Positions 21,669 to 31,808 of a stretch of DNA of 64,000 bases are shown piece after piece. The number at the start of each line of letters is the position of its first letter. The stretch's first letter is position 1. Under the pieces are notes generated by a model. The model searched no databases. It saw only the letters and a program-made list of their open reading frames with translations, and was not told the DNA's origin. The stretch is taken from assembly GCA_029961685.1 (NCBI GenBank), contig JARWKL010000014.1, forward strand, positions 21,214,452 to 21,278,451, written 5' to 3'. The position numbers and the translations under genes were made by a program. The DNA is from Aristolochia californica (taxonomy: Eukaryota > Streptophyta > Magnoliopsida > Piperales > Aristolochiaceae).

Positions 21669-22606
21669 TGTTACGGTCCCTAGCCATGGATCTAGTAACT
21701 CGGTGAGTTGAATATGAATCCAGCACTATTTGAGGGTTTCTTATCACATTTTTGTGAAAAGAACTCTCTTATACTTCTCCTTTCACGTTAGGATTGAAAA
21801 GGATTTTCCTTTTCTCAATTACAGATGCGACCAGCAAGTTAAAGTACTGTTTAAGCACTTAGATATGAAACCCCTCTTTTATGATTCACGTCAAGAGGGT
21901 TTTACTTGCTGTGATGACTCAAGAACAACCCCTTTCCCTTTACTGAATTCATTCCCCTTGAAAAGGAATTTCCTTTTCTTAATTATGAATGAACCCAGCT
22001 AGTCAAGGAAGCTCCTTGAGGCCCCAACGTAGAACCCCCTTTCTTATGGCTCACATCAAGGTAGGGTTTCCAATTTCATGCAGCACTGGTTCCTTACGTA
22101 AAAGAGAAACATAAATCTAATCTTAATGCTTGGAATAAGATTAGAAAATCCTTCTTGACGTCAACACCAATCCAGCAACCAGAATTCGTCCTCCTTCCTG
22201 GTTAGCTCACGCCAACGCTTTTCCCTTTCTGGAATTTTTGTGAAAGAGATGACCTTCTCTTGCAGCTCAAAAGAGAAAGGTAATTCCTCTTCCTTTTCCT
22301 TCCAAGATCTCCTCAAAGACTCCCCAATGGATGCAGCAAACCCCCAAGAGAGTTCACACCAAGAACCCTAGAATAGAGAGCCTAGAAGGAACCTAAATTA
22401 CCCTAGTTTATGCTAATTCTGAACTTGCTTTATTTCTCCATCCTTACCCCTTAAATAGGGTAATTAACATCAACATAGGTTAGGGTTATAAAACCCAATT
22501 CTACCCCTACCTTTAAGTCTTATTACAAATCAATAAAATTCGAAATTAAAAGCAACATAAATAATAAAAGTAAAGTAGATGACTCAGTGTTATTGAGTCC
22601 ATAACA
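21669..22606 (-). mobile_element. Solo LTR S2 in the 5' LTR of gypsy E
   Basis: This is 938 bp from TGTTACGG to CCATAACA, with a perfect duplication tcgac at 21664-21668 and 22607-22611. It contains no internal domain, so it is a solo LTR. The ends resemble those of gypsy D (TGTTATGGTCCCTAG and GAGTCC..AACA), and its end encodes VTRSMARDRN. The body holds several strong hairpins (for example 22116-22145). Confidence 0.92.
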
Positions 22607-22611
22607 TCGAC

Positions 22612-22743
22612 CTATATTGATGAAGGGGTGGATAAAACGGAATGGGGAAAAGGGGAATTGAGAAATCAAATGGAGTGGAGGATAACCACGCTCGTCAAAG
22701 GGAGTCCTGCAGCTTGGGTTCCTCAAGGGGAACACTGACCCTG
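22612..22743 (-). repeat. 5' LTR of gypsy E, right piece, truncated
   Basis: It continues the LTR after S2 and matches 16395-16525. Similarity stops after GACCCT at 22743; the remaining 250 bp or so of LTR are absent. Confidence 0.8.
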
Positions 22744-23820
22744 TGGAACATACAATTCTGGGTTTGATGAGCACTTGCAAAATTCAGAGTTGTTCGATCT
22801 TGACATTTTTACTGCTGCCTACAACCCAGTGATGAACATACAATCCATTCTTGCTCAATATCCTTTAGTCGGTTTCTTCACAACTTGCACCAATTGGGGT
22901 GCATTACATCAAGGAAAACAAACTTACATCAAGATAGCTTTTACCTGCCCATATTCAAGCTGTTTTTCAGCAGCAGAGGTTATCAATGAAATTTTTACAC
23001 TGCTGTTGATGGCTGAATGTGCTTATGAGGCTCAGGTTGCTGGTCTCTATTATGGGATAAATACCGAAATTGGAAACCAGGTGCCAATGATTTCAATCCA
23101 ATTATTGTCAGTACCAATTGATCCTGGGTCCAAATCTTGGAGTTATTGGTGTGCTAGAAACTGGATTTATATACACAGCATCGTCAGGGCCTTAACCAGT
23201 ACTGTCGCAGCTGTTTTTGGAGTTCAAAAGGATATGCTGAGTGATCCAAGAGCAGCAGTTTATGCACAAAAAAGTGAGGGTACACTGGAAGAAATTGGGC
23301 AGACCACACTAATTATGACTGTTGGGATTTCACAAATCAGAGTTGTGTCTCAAATTGAAACTGCCCAACCTTTGGTATGTAGGGTGCATGATGTTGTCAC
23401 CTAGTTTCATGACATGCCTGTCAAGGCACATAAGGTGGATGATACTAGCAGAGTTTTTTACCAAATCTCACAAAGGAATTTAATTTTTTGGCATGCTATT
23501 GTGTGGGGACACTGTCTTCATGGCTGTCTTGCAGCAATGGTGGGGTTATTCTCACATGGGTTTCAGAAGATTATGGTGGAATGTCTTGTTGTCCAGTCAT
23601 GTTCTTGCCAAAATGGAAAAAGTGATAGTTTAGACTGTTGTTTGGTTGCTTGATCGTGTGGTCAGTTGCTGCAACGAGTGATGCTTGCAGTGTTGGATTC
23701 TCAAACAAAAAAAAGTTTTGCTTCTCGGGTGGAATACTCCAGTTTTGTTGTCCAGAGGGCTGACATAGATACCTTGGATGCTACTGGGGAACAGGTGGAG
23801 ACATTCGGCAAGTAGACCCT
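22744..23820 (+). pseudogene. Unrecognised coding-like segment
   Basis: Two adjacent frames, 22775-23404 (209 codons) and 23414-23653, are separated by one stop and would read as one. About 50 residues (EIFTLLLMAECAYEAQVAGL and what precedes them) resemble the part of plant insulin-degrading-enzyme-like M16 peptidases where AGL follows an AYAA-type stretch. The rest matches nothing I know, and there is no HXXEH metal site. It lies between the truncated LTR of E and a gypsy pol tail, so it may be cargo of a non-autonomous LTR element (F). Function unknown. Confidence 0.35.
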
Positions 23821-24026
23821 ACCTTCGAGCTTGAGAACAAGCTCTTTCTCCAAGGGGGTGTAATGTTATGCATACGATAACATTGCTAAGTTATTTAGAG
23901 TCCAATTAATTGTTTTTCTTTACTTTAATTTATTTTATTTCAGTTAAAGAATTAATAGGCCACATGGGTTTTTTAATAATATTTTATCTTGAACCTTGTA
24001 AGGGTGAACCCTATTTAAGGGGTAAG
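23821..24026 (+). mobile_element. LTR element F: pol tail, polypurine tract and start of 3' LTR
   Basis: The end of a gypsy pol (PTFELENKLFLQGGV, then a stop) includes the polypurine run CAAGGGGGTG and is followed at 23864 by an LTR start, TGTTATGCATACGATAACATT. This LTR matches element K (49967-51798, reverse), including the ending CCCTATTTAAGGGGTAAG. It is cut at 24026 by gypsy D; gtaag (24022-24026) would be D's target duplication. The remainder is lost. Confidence 0.75.
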
Positions 24027-24138
24027 TGTTATGGTCCCTAGTCATGGATCGAGTAACTTGGCTTGGGATTTGAGAATCCAGCACTGTAATAGAGCAGCTG
24101 CTCTCGGTAAGGATGGGGAAATAGTATTTCTTTGGTCT
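24027..24138 (-). repeat. 3' LTR of gypsy D, left piece
   Basis: It starts TGTTATGGTCCCTAGTC. On the minus strand it ends a roughly 880-bp LTR and encodes VTRSMTRDHN. It is cut by copia L; ggtct at 24134-24138 is the duplication. Confidence 0.82.
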
Positions 24139-24529
24139 TGTAGAATTTAGGATCTCATGAAAGGAACTTTAGATCAACAAGAAAGAAGAAGAAGAAGAAG
24201 AGAGAAGGAGAAGAGAAGAAGAAGAACGTGGAAGAAGAGAGTTTGGATTAAGGGAGAAGAGGGTTGCGTCAAAAACAAAAATTAGGGCTGGACGAATTTG
24301 TGGAAAGAGAGGAGAGTGCTTCAATGCCCTACCTCTTAGACAATGCCTTTATTTATAGTTTTACAATACCCTTAGGGCTACAACTTGATAAAACAAAAGA
24401 CATAAAAGGAATACATATTTACACTTGTATGCCATCTTTATGGAAAGTACCATATTTTACACATATGTCACTCCTTTGACGTGCGGGCTTCTTTTTTTGA
24501 GCTCGTGGGCTTGAGCCCATCTTCCAACA
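24139..24529 (-). repeat. 3' LTR of copia L
   Basis: TGTAGAATT to CTTCCAACA, 391 bp. The polypurine tract is adjacent (24530-24541, reverse AGGGGGAGTG). The TATA box is at 24350-24357 on the minus strand. Confidence 0.93.
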
Positions 24530-24536
24530 CTCCCCC

Positions 24537-26131
24537 TCAAGCTGGAGGAGAAAAGACATCATAAATACCCAGCTTGCCACATATAAACGATAAGATTTTA
24601 GATGTAACGCATTTAGTGAAAATATCAGCTACTTGCTCTTGAGATGACACATGTTTGAGAGAGATTATTCCCGCTTGAAACTTCTCCCGTATAAAATGAC
24701 AATCCACCTCAATATGTTTAGTTCTTTCATGAAAAACTGGATTTGAAGTGATATGAATGGCGGCTTGATTATCACAATGCAGATTCATGGACCCCTTTTT
24801 ATAAAAACCTATTTCGATAAGAAGGGTCCTAATCCATAAAAGTTCACTAACGGTATGGGCCATAGCTCTATATTCTGCTTCGGCGCTAGATCATGCAACC
24901 ACCTTTTGCTTCTTACTTTTCCATGTAACCAAGTTTCCCCCAACCAGAGTACAATATCCTGATGTAGATTTTCTATCATTAGGAGATCCAGCCCAATCTG
25001 CATCTGAGAAGCCTTCTATGTTGAAGTGCCCATATTTTTTATACATCAATCCTCTCCTAGAGCTCCTTTTAGATAACGTAATATTCTCTCTAAAGCCTTC
25101 CAGTGGGTAATTTATGGTTTGTGCATGAATTGACTCACCCCACTTACAACATATGATATGTCTGGCCTAGTTACCGTGAGATAAATCAATTTTCCCACGA
25201 GTCTTTGATATTTGCCAATATCAATATCTTCTTCATTTGTGGCACATAATTTTACATTTGTATCCATAGGTGTGTCCACTGGTCTACAACCCTTCATTCA
25301 TGTTTCTTCAAGGAGATCCAAGACATATTTCCTTTGAGACAATATTATCCCATGTTTGGATTTAAGAACTTCTATACGCAAAAAATATTTAAGCATACCA
25401 AGGTCTTTAGTCTTGAATTCCTGACATATCATCTGTTTCACCTCTTGTATGCTCAAAGTATCATCACCGGTTAAGATAATATCATCCACGTATATGACCA
25501 ATAATATTTCCCTTTGACCATATCTTTATAATATACGGAATGATCAACTGAGCACCGATGAAAACAAAACCGTAGGAGTGTTTGACTAAATTTATCAAAC
25601 CAAGCCCGAGGGGACTGTTTAAGCCCATATAAAGACTTTTTTAACTGGCATACTGACTCCCCCTCAACCACATAACCAGGTGGTTGAACCATATAAATTT
25701 CCTCACTGATATCACCATTTAAAAAAGCATTTTTAACATCCAACTGATAGACGGGCCATGAGGAGTTAGTAGCAATAGATAAGATGATGTGTACCGAATT
25801 CAATTTTGCAACAGTAGAGAAGGTCTCCTCATAATCTATCCCATAGCACTGCGTATAGCCCTTAGCAACTAGTCGAGCTTTAAGATGAACAACCGATCCA
25901 TCCGGATTATGTTTCACCAAAAAAAACCCATCGACAACCAACTGGTGTTTTACCTCTCGGGAGTGATGTTAAGTACCAGGTTTGGTTTTCGAATAAGGCG
26001 TGCATTTCTTCATCCATAGCCGCCTTCCATCCTGGATGTCTCAAGGCCTCCTGATACAACTGTGGAACGGAACTAGAAGAAAGGGATGCAAGAAACTGAA
26101 AACACTCTGAAGACAAGCGATGGTGAGACAT
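24537..26131 (-). pseudogene. pol: RT and RNase H of copia L
   Basis: Reading leftward: the RT start ALRHPGWKAAMDEEMHALFE (about 25990-26050), then [20 protein letters not shown] and VIYVDDIILTGDD across a frame change near 25490, then RPVDTPMD and LVGKLIYLTVTRPDISY. RNase H ends with [20 protein letters not shown] and [14 protein letters not shown]. Breaks lie near 25930, 25490, 25298, 25110 and 24880. It matches copia B domain for domain. Confidence 0.92.
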
Positions 26132-26228
26132 AAAATTTGAGATAGGATGTGAAGTAGTACAGGAGTGACGTTCTTTTCTTAAAGCAATAGGGTATCAAAT
26201 TCAGGCCCATACATAGGAGGAGAAGGAC

Positions 26229-27283
26229 TTACCTCGGGTGGATCTGACAACTCCACAAGTGAAGGTACGACCGGTGCATCAGGGAAGGATCCACTTCAAG
26301 ATTGAACGGCACAAGCGGACAAGGAGTAGTAGAAGGACAAGTCCATCCTGGAGGAGCATCTTGGGAGCAGTAGAAGGGAGTGTCCTCAAAGAAAGTCACA
26401 TCCCTAGAGATAAACATCCTCCGAAGGGTAGGATTGTAACAGACATAACCTTTCTGGGTGCGAGAGTATCCCAAAAAAATGCACTTCATAGATCGAGGAT
26501 CAAGTTTATTTTTATGTGGAGATGTAACATGAACAAAACACGTACATTCAAACACTTTCAAAGGAAGAGAAAAAGGATCTTCACTATTAAATAACATAGA
26601 GTAAGGAGTTTTATGATGAAGGACTGATGAGGTAACCTATTAATGAGAAAGCATGTTGTAAGTATAGCATGAGGCCAATAGAAATAGGGTACCTTCATGG
26701 AGTGGAGGAGGCCCCGAGCAACTTCAAGAAGATGACGATTCTTCCTTTCAAAAACACCATTTTGTTGAGGAGTATAGGCACATGATGTTTGATGAATAAG
26801 CCCATTACTCTCAAAAAATGATTTGAAGTCATGAGACATGTATTCCTTAGCATTATCAGATCTAAGGGTTTGAATTTTCTTCCCAAATCGTGTCAAGACC
26901 ATAGCATGAAAAATTTTAAACAAAGGAAGAATTTCAGAACGCTCTTTAAATAGATATAACCAAGTCACTCGAGTAAAATCATCAACAAAAATAACAAAAT
27001 ATTTAACTTGTGAAATATTTGAGACACATAAAGGGCCCCATACATCAGAATGTATTAGCTCAAATGGAGCAGTACTTGTAAGTGTAAGACGAGGAAAATA
27101 TGTACTCCTAACATGTTTACTAAATTGACAAACCTCACAATAGATATTAGAAAGTCCTTTTAAAGATGGAACCAAAGAACGAAGTGAAGGGGTAGACGGA
27201 TGACCAAGTTGGTTGTGCCAAAGTTGGGCCTCAGATATAGTGGACGATAATGCAGCTAATGGTGGAAGAGTGAAGTAGTACAA
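26229..27283 (-). pseudogene. pol: Integrase of copia L
   Basis: A 241-codon frame carries the pre-integrase motif WHNQLGHPSTPSLRSL, then CEVCQFSKH, HSDVWGP, RSDNAKEYMSHDFKSF and QQNGVFERKN, so the D-D-E acidic residues are kept. The second frame (26229-26597) holds KCIFLGYSRTQKGYVCYNP, the C-terminal integrase module. The break is near 26560-26600. This is the best preserved domain of L. Confidence 0.9.
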
Positions 27284-27331
27284 ACCCCCCTTTTCATGGC
27301 CGGCACCAATAACCCGCTTTGTAGTGAGATC

Positions 27332-28600
27332 CTAAAAGACACAAGAAGACGATGAGAAGGTGATAGGGCAATTTAATTGTTTGGTCAATTGGCTAACCGA
27401 GAGAAAATTTAAAGGAAATTGAGGAACAAACAAAACATCTTGAAGGGGAATAGATGAGGTAAGAGAGGAGGAACCTTTGCCAAGGACCTTGGTTTGGGTA
27501 CCATCAACAATAGTAACAAATTTATGAGGATAACAAGGAGATAAGGACTGCAACAAGTGTTTGTAATCTGATAGCTGTTCGGAGGCCCCGGAGTCGATGA
27601 TCCAAGAGGAAGAGGAAGAAGAGGAAGAAAGCATACCCGAGGCAATAGTAGTGGCAGCAGTAGATGATGAGAGAATAGATGATTCCATGAAGGACTTCAT
27701 TTTCTGAAATGCAGCATAATCCTTAGCCGTAAGAGTCACATTTCCAGATGATGATTCAACCTTATCTTCATTTTTCTCAACGTTAAGTGAGACTGGGTTA
27801 GCTGTGGCCCAATCAGGCTTGCCATGAAGTTTCCAGCATGATGCCACAAGGTGGTTCTGACGGCCACAATAAGTGCACAAGGTGGTTCAACCCCCTCTCA
27901 TATTTTTGCCCCGTCCTCGCGATGAGGAAGATGTTCCCCAATTGCCAGAGAACATCACCGATGGAGCATCAATAGGAGAAGGAGGGGATGGATCCAGTAT
28001 CCTAAGTAATGTAGCACTAATATCATTGAAGGATGGAAGAGCAGAAGAACTTAGAAGTTGAGTTTTGGCCACCTCAAGGTATGTTTAATATTCGATAAGC
28101 AAATGGCTGCTGCCAAAGCTTCTCTTTGTCGTTCTTGAACGGCAATATCAATGGAATTTGGCTGAGCTAGTTTCCATTATTGAAGAAGACCGCGAAACCA
28201 TGCCAAAAAATCATGAATATTATCTCCATGTTTCGTATGCAGCATGTTTTGTAAGACATCATATATGTTTTTGTAATGAAGCAGTGCTTGAGTAAAGCTT
28301 GGCACAAGTGTGCCATATGTTCGTGGCGGTTTCCAAGCGGACCACATTGTTGGCCACCTGCTCTTCGATGCTATTAATGAGCCAACTTATCACCATGTTA
28401 TCATCCTTAACCCACATGTGGTAGGACGCGTCTTCTTCATCAATCGGAGGAGGAAAGTTAACAACGTGGCTCAAGAGATCACAAGTAATAAGAACCCTCC
28501 GAACTGATTGTGACCAACTCATGTAATTGGAGAGACCTCTAAGTGGAATTGTAGTAATACGGAGTATATCACTCTTATTACTATTGTATCCAATGTCCAT
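27332..28600 (-). pseudogene. gag: gag and protease of copia L
   Basis: Gag starts at 28600 (MDIGYNSNKSDILRITTIPL). The middle of gag (28080-28260) is frameshifted. The knuckle CTYCGRQNHLVASC keeps CX2CX4HX4C, unlike copy B. The protease motif WIIDSGASEQLSDYKHLLQ lies near 27540-27600. A stop at 27332 separates it from integrase. Confidence 0.88.
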
Positions 28601-29485
28601 GATGAGGCAAGTAAAATATGGAGGTCAAGGGAAAAGGCCTTCTTCAAAGAACAATTACTCTATGTAATTTGAAGAACCCGTAGACCAAATCAATCACCAA
28701 CAAAAGAGAACAAGAACCAATTTCTTTCACAAGGGCAAGCACCAAATTATCAAAAAAAATTTGCCTTAAGAAAGTGATAATAACATCCAGCCATCACTCA
28801 ACTTCTCTTGTATTCATAAGAACAAAGAGAAGAAAGTAGATGCAACCGATTAGGCCTTAATCCAAACTCCAAACAAACGAGCAATAGACAAAAATTTAGA
28901 GAAGATTTAACGACAAACCAAGACACTTGGAAGAGAAATATCTTCAGCTCATGGAAGATTCAACGTAAGAAAAAATTCAATTGTTGAAGTTAAAAAAAAC
29001 GAAACTACAAAGGGTAAATGGCTGTTGGCAATTCATCAAACATGTAATGGGCATCCAACAACATAACACAAACCCATGAGCAACCTAAAGTAGGAGAAGA
29101 TACAGCAACATGTGCTGGAATTCTACCTCAAATGAGATGGATCCAAATTACATAAAGGTAGTTGAATTTCACCCATCAATCTTAATAAGATGCAAACAGA
29201 AAATGATCTTGATCACCCTTGTAATTGATTTACAAGGAGTCAAGATTATAACATCAATTTAGTCATAGAAATAAATCTTTACAACATATAAAGATTTATC
29301 TTGACTTGATGTGACTCAAAATTCAAGAAGTAAAGAAAAACAGTAAAAAGGAGTATGTAAATAAAAAAAGGAAACAAAAAAACGTAAATAAGAAGATGGT
29401 GAACTTATCTCTTTATGACTGAACTCCTTTTACAACTTCTTGAACAGATTTCATAATAACTCCATTGAGAGATCCTAAAATCCTT
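28601..29485 (-). other. Leader of copia L
   Basis: This is an 885-bp gene-free leader between the primer-binding site and gag. Its left half matches the leader of copia B. The rest (29031-29485) has no counterpart in the window. Confidence 0.7.
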
Positions 29486-29497
29486 GCTCTGATACCA
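29486..29497 (-). other. Primer-binding site of copia L
   Basis: The minus strand reads TGGTATCAGAGC, a perfect 12-base match to the plant initiator tRNA-Met primer site, directly adjoining the LTR at 29498. Confidence 0.93.
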
Positions 29498-29909
29498 TGT
29501 AGAATTTAGGATCTCATGAAAGGAACTTTAGATCAACAAGAAAGAAGAAGAAGAAGAAGAGAGAAGGAGAAGAGAAGAAGAAGAACATAGAAGAAGAGAG
29601 TTTGGATTAAGGGAGAAGAGGGTTGTGTCAAAATGAAAAATGAGGGTTGGACGAATTTGTGGAAAGTCTGAACGAATTTGTGGAAAGAGAGGAGAGTGCT
29701 TCAATGCCCTACCTCTTAGCCAATGCCTTTATTTATAGTTTTACAATACCCTTAGGGCTACAACTTGATAAAACAAAAGACATAAAAGGAACACATATTT
29801 ACACTTTTGTGCCATCTTTATGGAAAGTACCATATTTTACACATATGCCACTCCTTTGACGTGTGGCCTTCTTGTCTTGACCTTGTGGGCTTGAGCCCAT
29901 CTTCCAACG
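29498..29909 (-). repeat. 5' LTR of copia L
   Basis: It is homologous to 24139-24529 but 21 bp longer, because GAATTTGTGGAAAG is present twice near 29648-29690. The TATA box is at 29730-29737 (minus). Confidence 0.92.
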
Positions 29910-29914
29910 GGTCT

Positions 29915-30684
29915 AATCTCGGATAGGAGGAAAGCAGCCTCCTTTGTCAGATTTTGTTTTTGCTTTCGGTAAGGGCAGAGAGCCCTTACTACTGCTGCTC
30001 GGACAGGAGGGGACAGGTTCCCCTTTGGTTCATGATTTAGAGGGTTTAAACCCTCCTTGCTACTACTATAGTTAGGGGCTGAAAAGCCTCTAACTTGGAT
30101 AGTCCTTGGATCAAAGGTTAGGGGTTCCTTACCTTGCTTCTTGTTGGCCTTGAGGTTGAGGAAACTCTGACTTGTGCTGCTCTTGGTGTGGGGATTGAGA
30201 AGCCTCAATCCTAGCTCAGAAAGAGGGAGAGAAACCCTCTATGCTGTTGTGGATGGATGGGAGGCAGAAGCCTCTGATTGAACTTGGAAAAGGGGCAGAA
30301 ATTCCCCTCTCCTTTTCGGTATGGATTAAGGTAAACAAAATTCAAAATAGGGAAGACGAAATTCAGATTCAAGAGGGAACCTGGACCTAGAGTTCATCAA
30401 GAAGACCTCCAAACCCTAGAGCTCGTCAAGGAGAACTCCAAAACTTGTTTAACCTAATTCAAGACTTGTCTTTTTTCTCATTCCATTGCCCTCTAAGTAG
30501 AGTTGACGCCAACCATAGTTTTAGGGTTAATTATAAAAATTCTGCATCTATGGCAATTTAACTTAAATAATGCATAAAAAACGAATTTAAAACAATATGG
30601 GAAAAAAACTATTAACTCTGCTATTAACTTTGTGACTCGGTGCGCCTCTGTTGTATGACTCGATTAGCTATTGAGTCCTCAACA
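29915..30684 (-). repeat. 3' LTR of gypsy D, right piece, hairpin-rich
   Basis: It continues the LTR interrupted by copia L and ends at CTCAACA (30684), next to a polypurine tract. Total LTR length is about 880 bp. Between 29926 and 30308 lie about ten consecutive short inverted repeats, such as 29971-29987, the 16-bp palindrome 30040-30055, 30071-30094, 30192-30211 and 30222-30240. The frame 29837-30208 has no similarity to anything I know and is probably chance. Confidence 0.82.
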
Positions 30685-31397
30685 TTTGCCTCCCCTTGGA
30701 GAAAGAGATTTTCCTCAAGCTCATAAGCTGGGTAGACTTGTTTGAAGGTGTCCAATTGTTCTCATGTAACTACGTCTAGTTCAGTAGCTGTCCACTAGAC
30801 TAAAATCTGCCACTCATCATTAACCAAACGGGCTCGTAACGCCGCGGCTGGTGTAAGGTTGACGTGTCTGTTGTCCACCGGAGGAAGGAACGGAGTGGTT
30901 GTGGGCGGTGATTCCGTATATGGTTTCAGGAGGTATACATGAAACACACAATGCAGCTTGGCCGTGGCTGGAAGTTGTAGTTGATAGGCCACTGGTTCCA
31001 TGTGCCGAATAATGGAGAAAGGCCCAAAGTACTTGGGTGAGAGCTTATGGTGTGGCGGTCCAGCAATGGACTGCTATCGGTACTATTGGAGTCGTAACCA
31101 AACATAGTCCCCTACCTCGTATGAGACATCTCGGTGTCCCTTGTCGTAGAAATCCTTCATGTGAACCTGAGCGCGCCGGAGGCGATTTGTAATATTCTAT
31201 AATACTTGGTCGCGATCCATGAGTGCCTGATCAATGGCACCCACGTGGTGGACCCTAGAGTATAAGAGAGGAGTCGAGGCAGATCCTTATGCTAGAGAAC
31301 CTTGAAAGGAGTAGATTGCAAGGTTGAATGGAATGAAGTGTTGTAACAATATTCAGCCCATGGTAGCCACTAAACCCAGTGTTTCGGATGATCACCC
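30685..31397 (-). pseudogene. pol: Integrase C-terminus and chromodomain of gypsy D
   Basis: It contains [20 protein letters not shown] and VNDEWQILV (30795-31001), matching the GPY/F-linker and chromodomain start of related pols. To the right it reads into the core region near 31380 (VGDHPKHW), where gypsy G is inserted; the next codons resume at 36614. Several stops. Confidence 0.75.
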
Positions 31398-31808
31398 TGT
31401 TAGGATCCTCACGAGCCATGGATCTTGTCACCCTCCTCTCTTCTCTTCCTTCCATTATCTTGCTTGACGTTGAGATGGAATGAGGGCTGAAGGGGATTGA
31501 ATTTCGGAAAGGAGAATTGGGGAAATTCGGAAGAGAGCTTGAAGGAGCTCTTGACCTGTTTATCTAACTTACGTTAACTAGAGTGAACTCAATTCATAAT
31601 CTTCATTACCCTAGCCGTCCCCTTAAATAGGGTGGAGGACGTCCAAAACCCTAAAGACCTCTTGGGTCAATGGTTCAAACCAATAAATGCTAAACCAACC
31701 CAAACCAAAGACAAAAACCAAACCAAAGACAATTACATGGAAATTGAAAAACACATTAATTAATTCCTACGCCTGTTGGTAACTCGTGATGCTATAGAGT
31801 CCATAACA
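31398..31808 (-). repeat. 3' LTR of gypsy G
   Basis: TGTTAGGATCC to CCATAACA, 411 bp. The pol stop codon (31809-31811) directly abuts it. Its own copy of the gag start (31453-31455) reads on into gypsy D as a 66-codon chimeric ORF ending at 31255. Confidence 0.97.

Larger units (their letters stand above)
16296..22743 (-). mobile_element. Ty3/gypsy element E, opened by two solo LTRs
   Basis: Minus strand: 5' LTR 21570-22743 (split by S2 and truncated on its right), primer site 21556-21566, gag, pol, 3' LTR 16296-16777. Pol is split by solo LTR S1. The LTRs (482 bp) differ from those of A, C, G and J but encode a related RRITRSMV peptide. The right 250 bp or so of the 5' LTR are missing at 22743, so no target duplication can be checked. 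The left neighbour is the pararetrovirus. Confidence 0.88.
24139..29909 (-). mobile_element. Ty1/copia element L, complete with target duplications
   Basis: The LTRs are 24139-24529 (391 bp) and 29498-29909 (412 bp). The target duplication ggtct is at 24134-24138 and 29910-29914. The outermost base of the 5' LTR (29909) is G instead of A. All copia domains are present but frameshifted. It is inserted in the LTR of gypsy D and is the same family as copia B. Confidence 0.95.

Noticed and set aside
22775..23653. A functional host peptidase gene at this place
   Set aside because: Only about 50 residues look M16-like. No HXXEH site, no introns and an internal stop are seen, and it is flanked by transposon fragments. 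I kept it only as an unrecognised coding-like segment.
23864..24026. A second solo LTR at F
   Set aside because: The polypurine tract and pol tail lie directly upstream, so it is the 3' LTR of a larger element. Its right part is missing because of gypsy D and the later deletion.
27873..28061. Plus-strand ORFs within copia L, gypsy G and gypsy J (for example 26238-26594, 32003-32287, 40731-41024, 42768-43055)
   Set aside because: They are antisense shadows of gag-pol domains on the minus strand with no own similarity.
29837..30208. 123-codon minus-strand ORF spanning the L/D boundary
   Set aside because: It begins in the LTR of D, crosses the duplication into the LTR of L and ends there. The hairpin series explains the sequence better than a protein.
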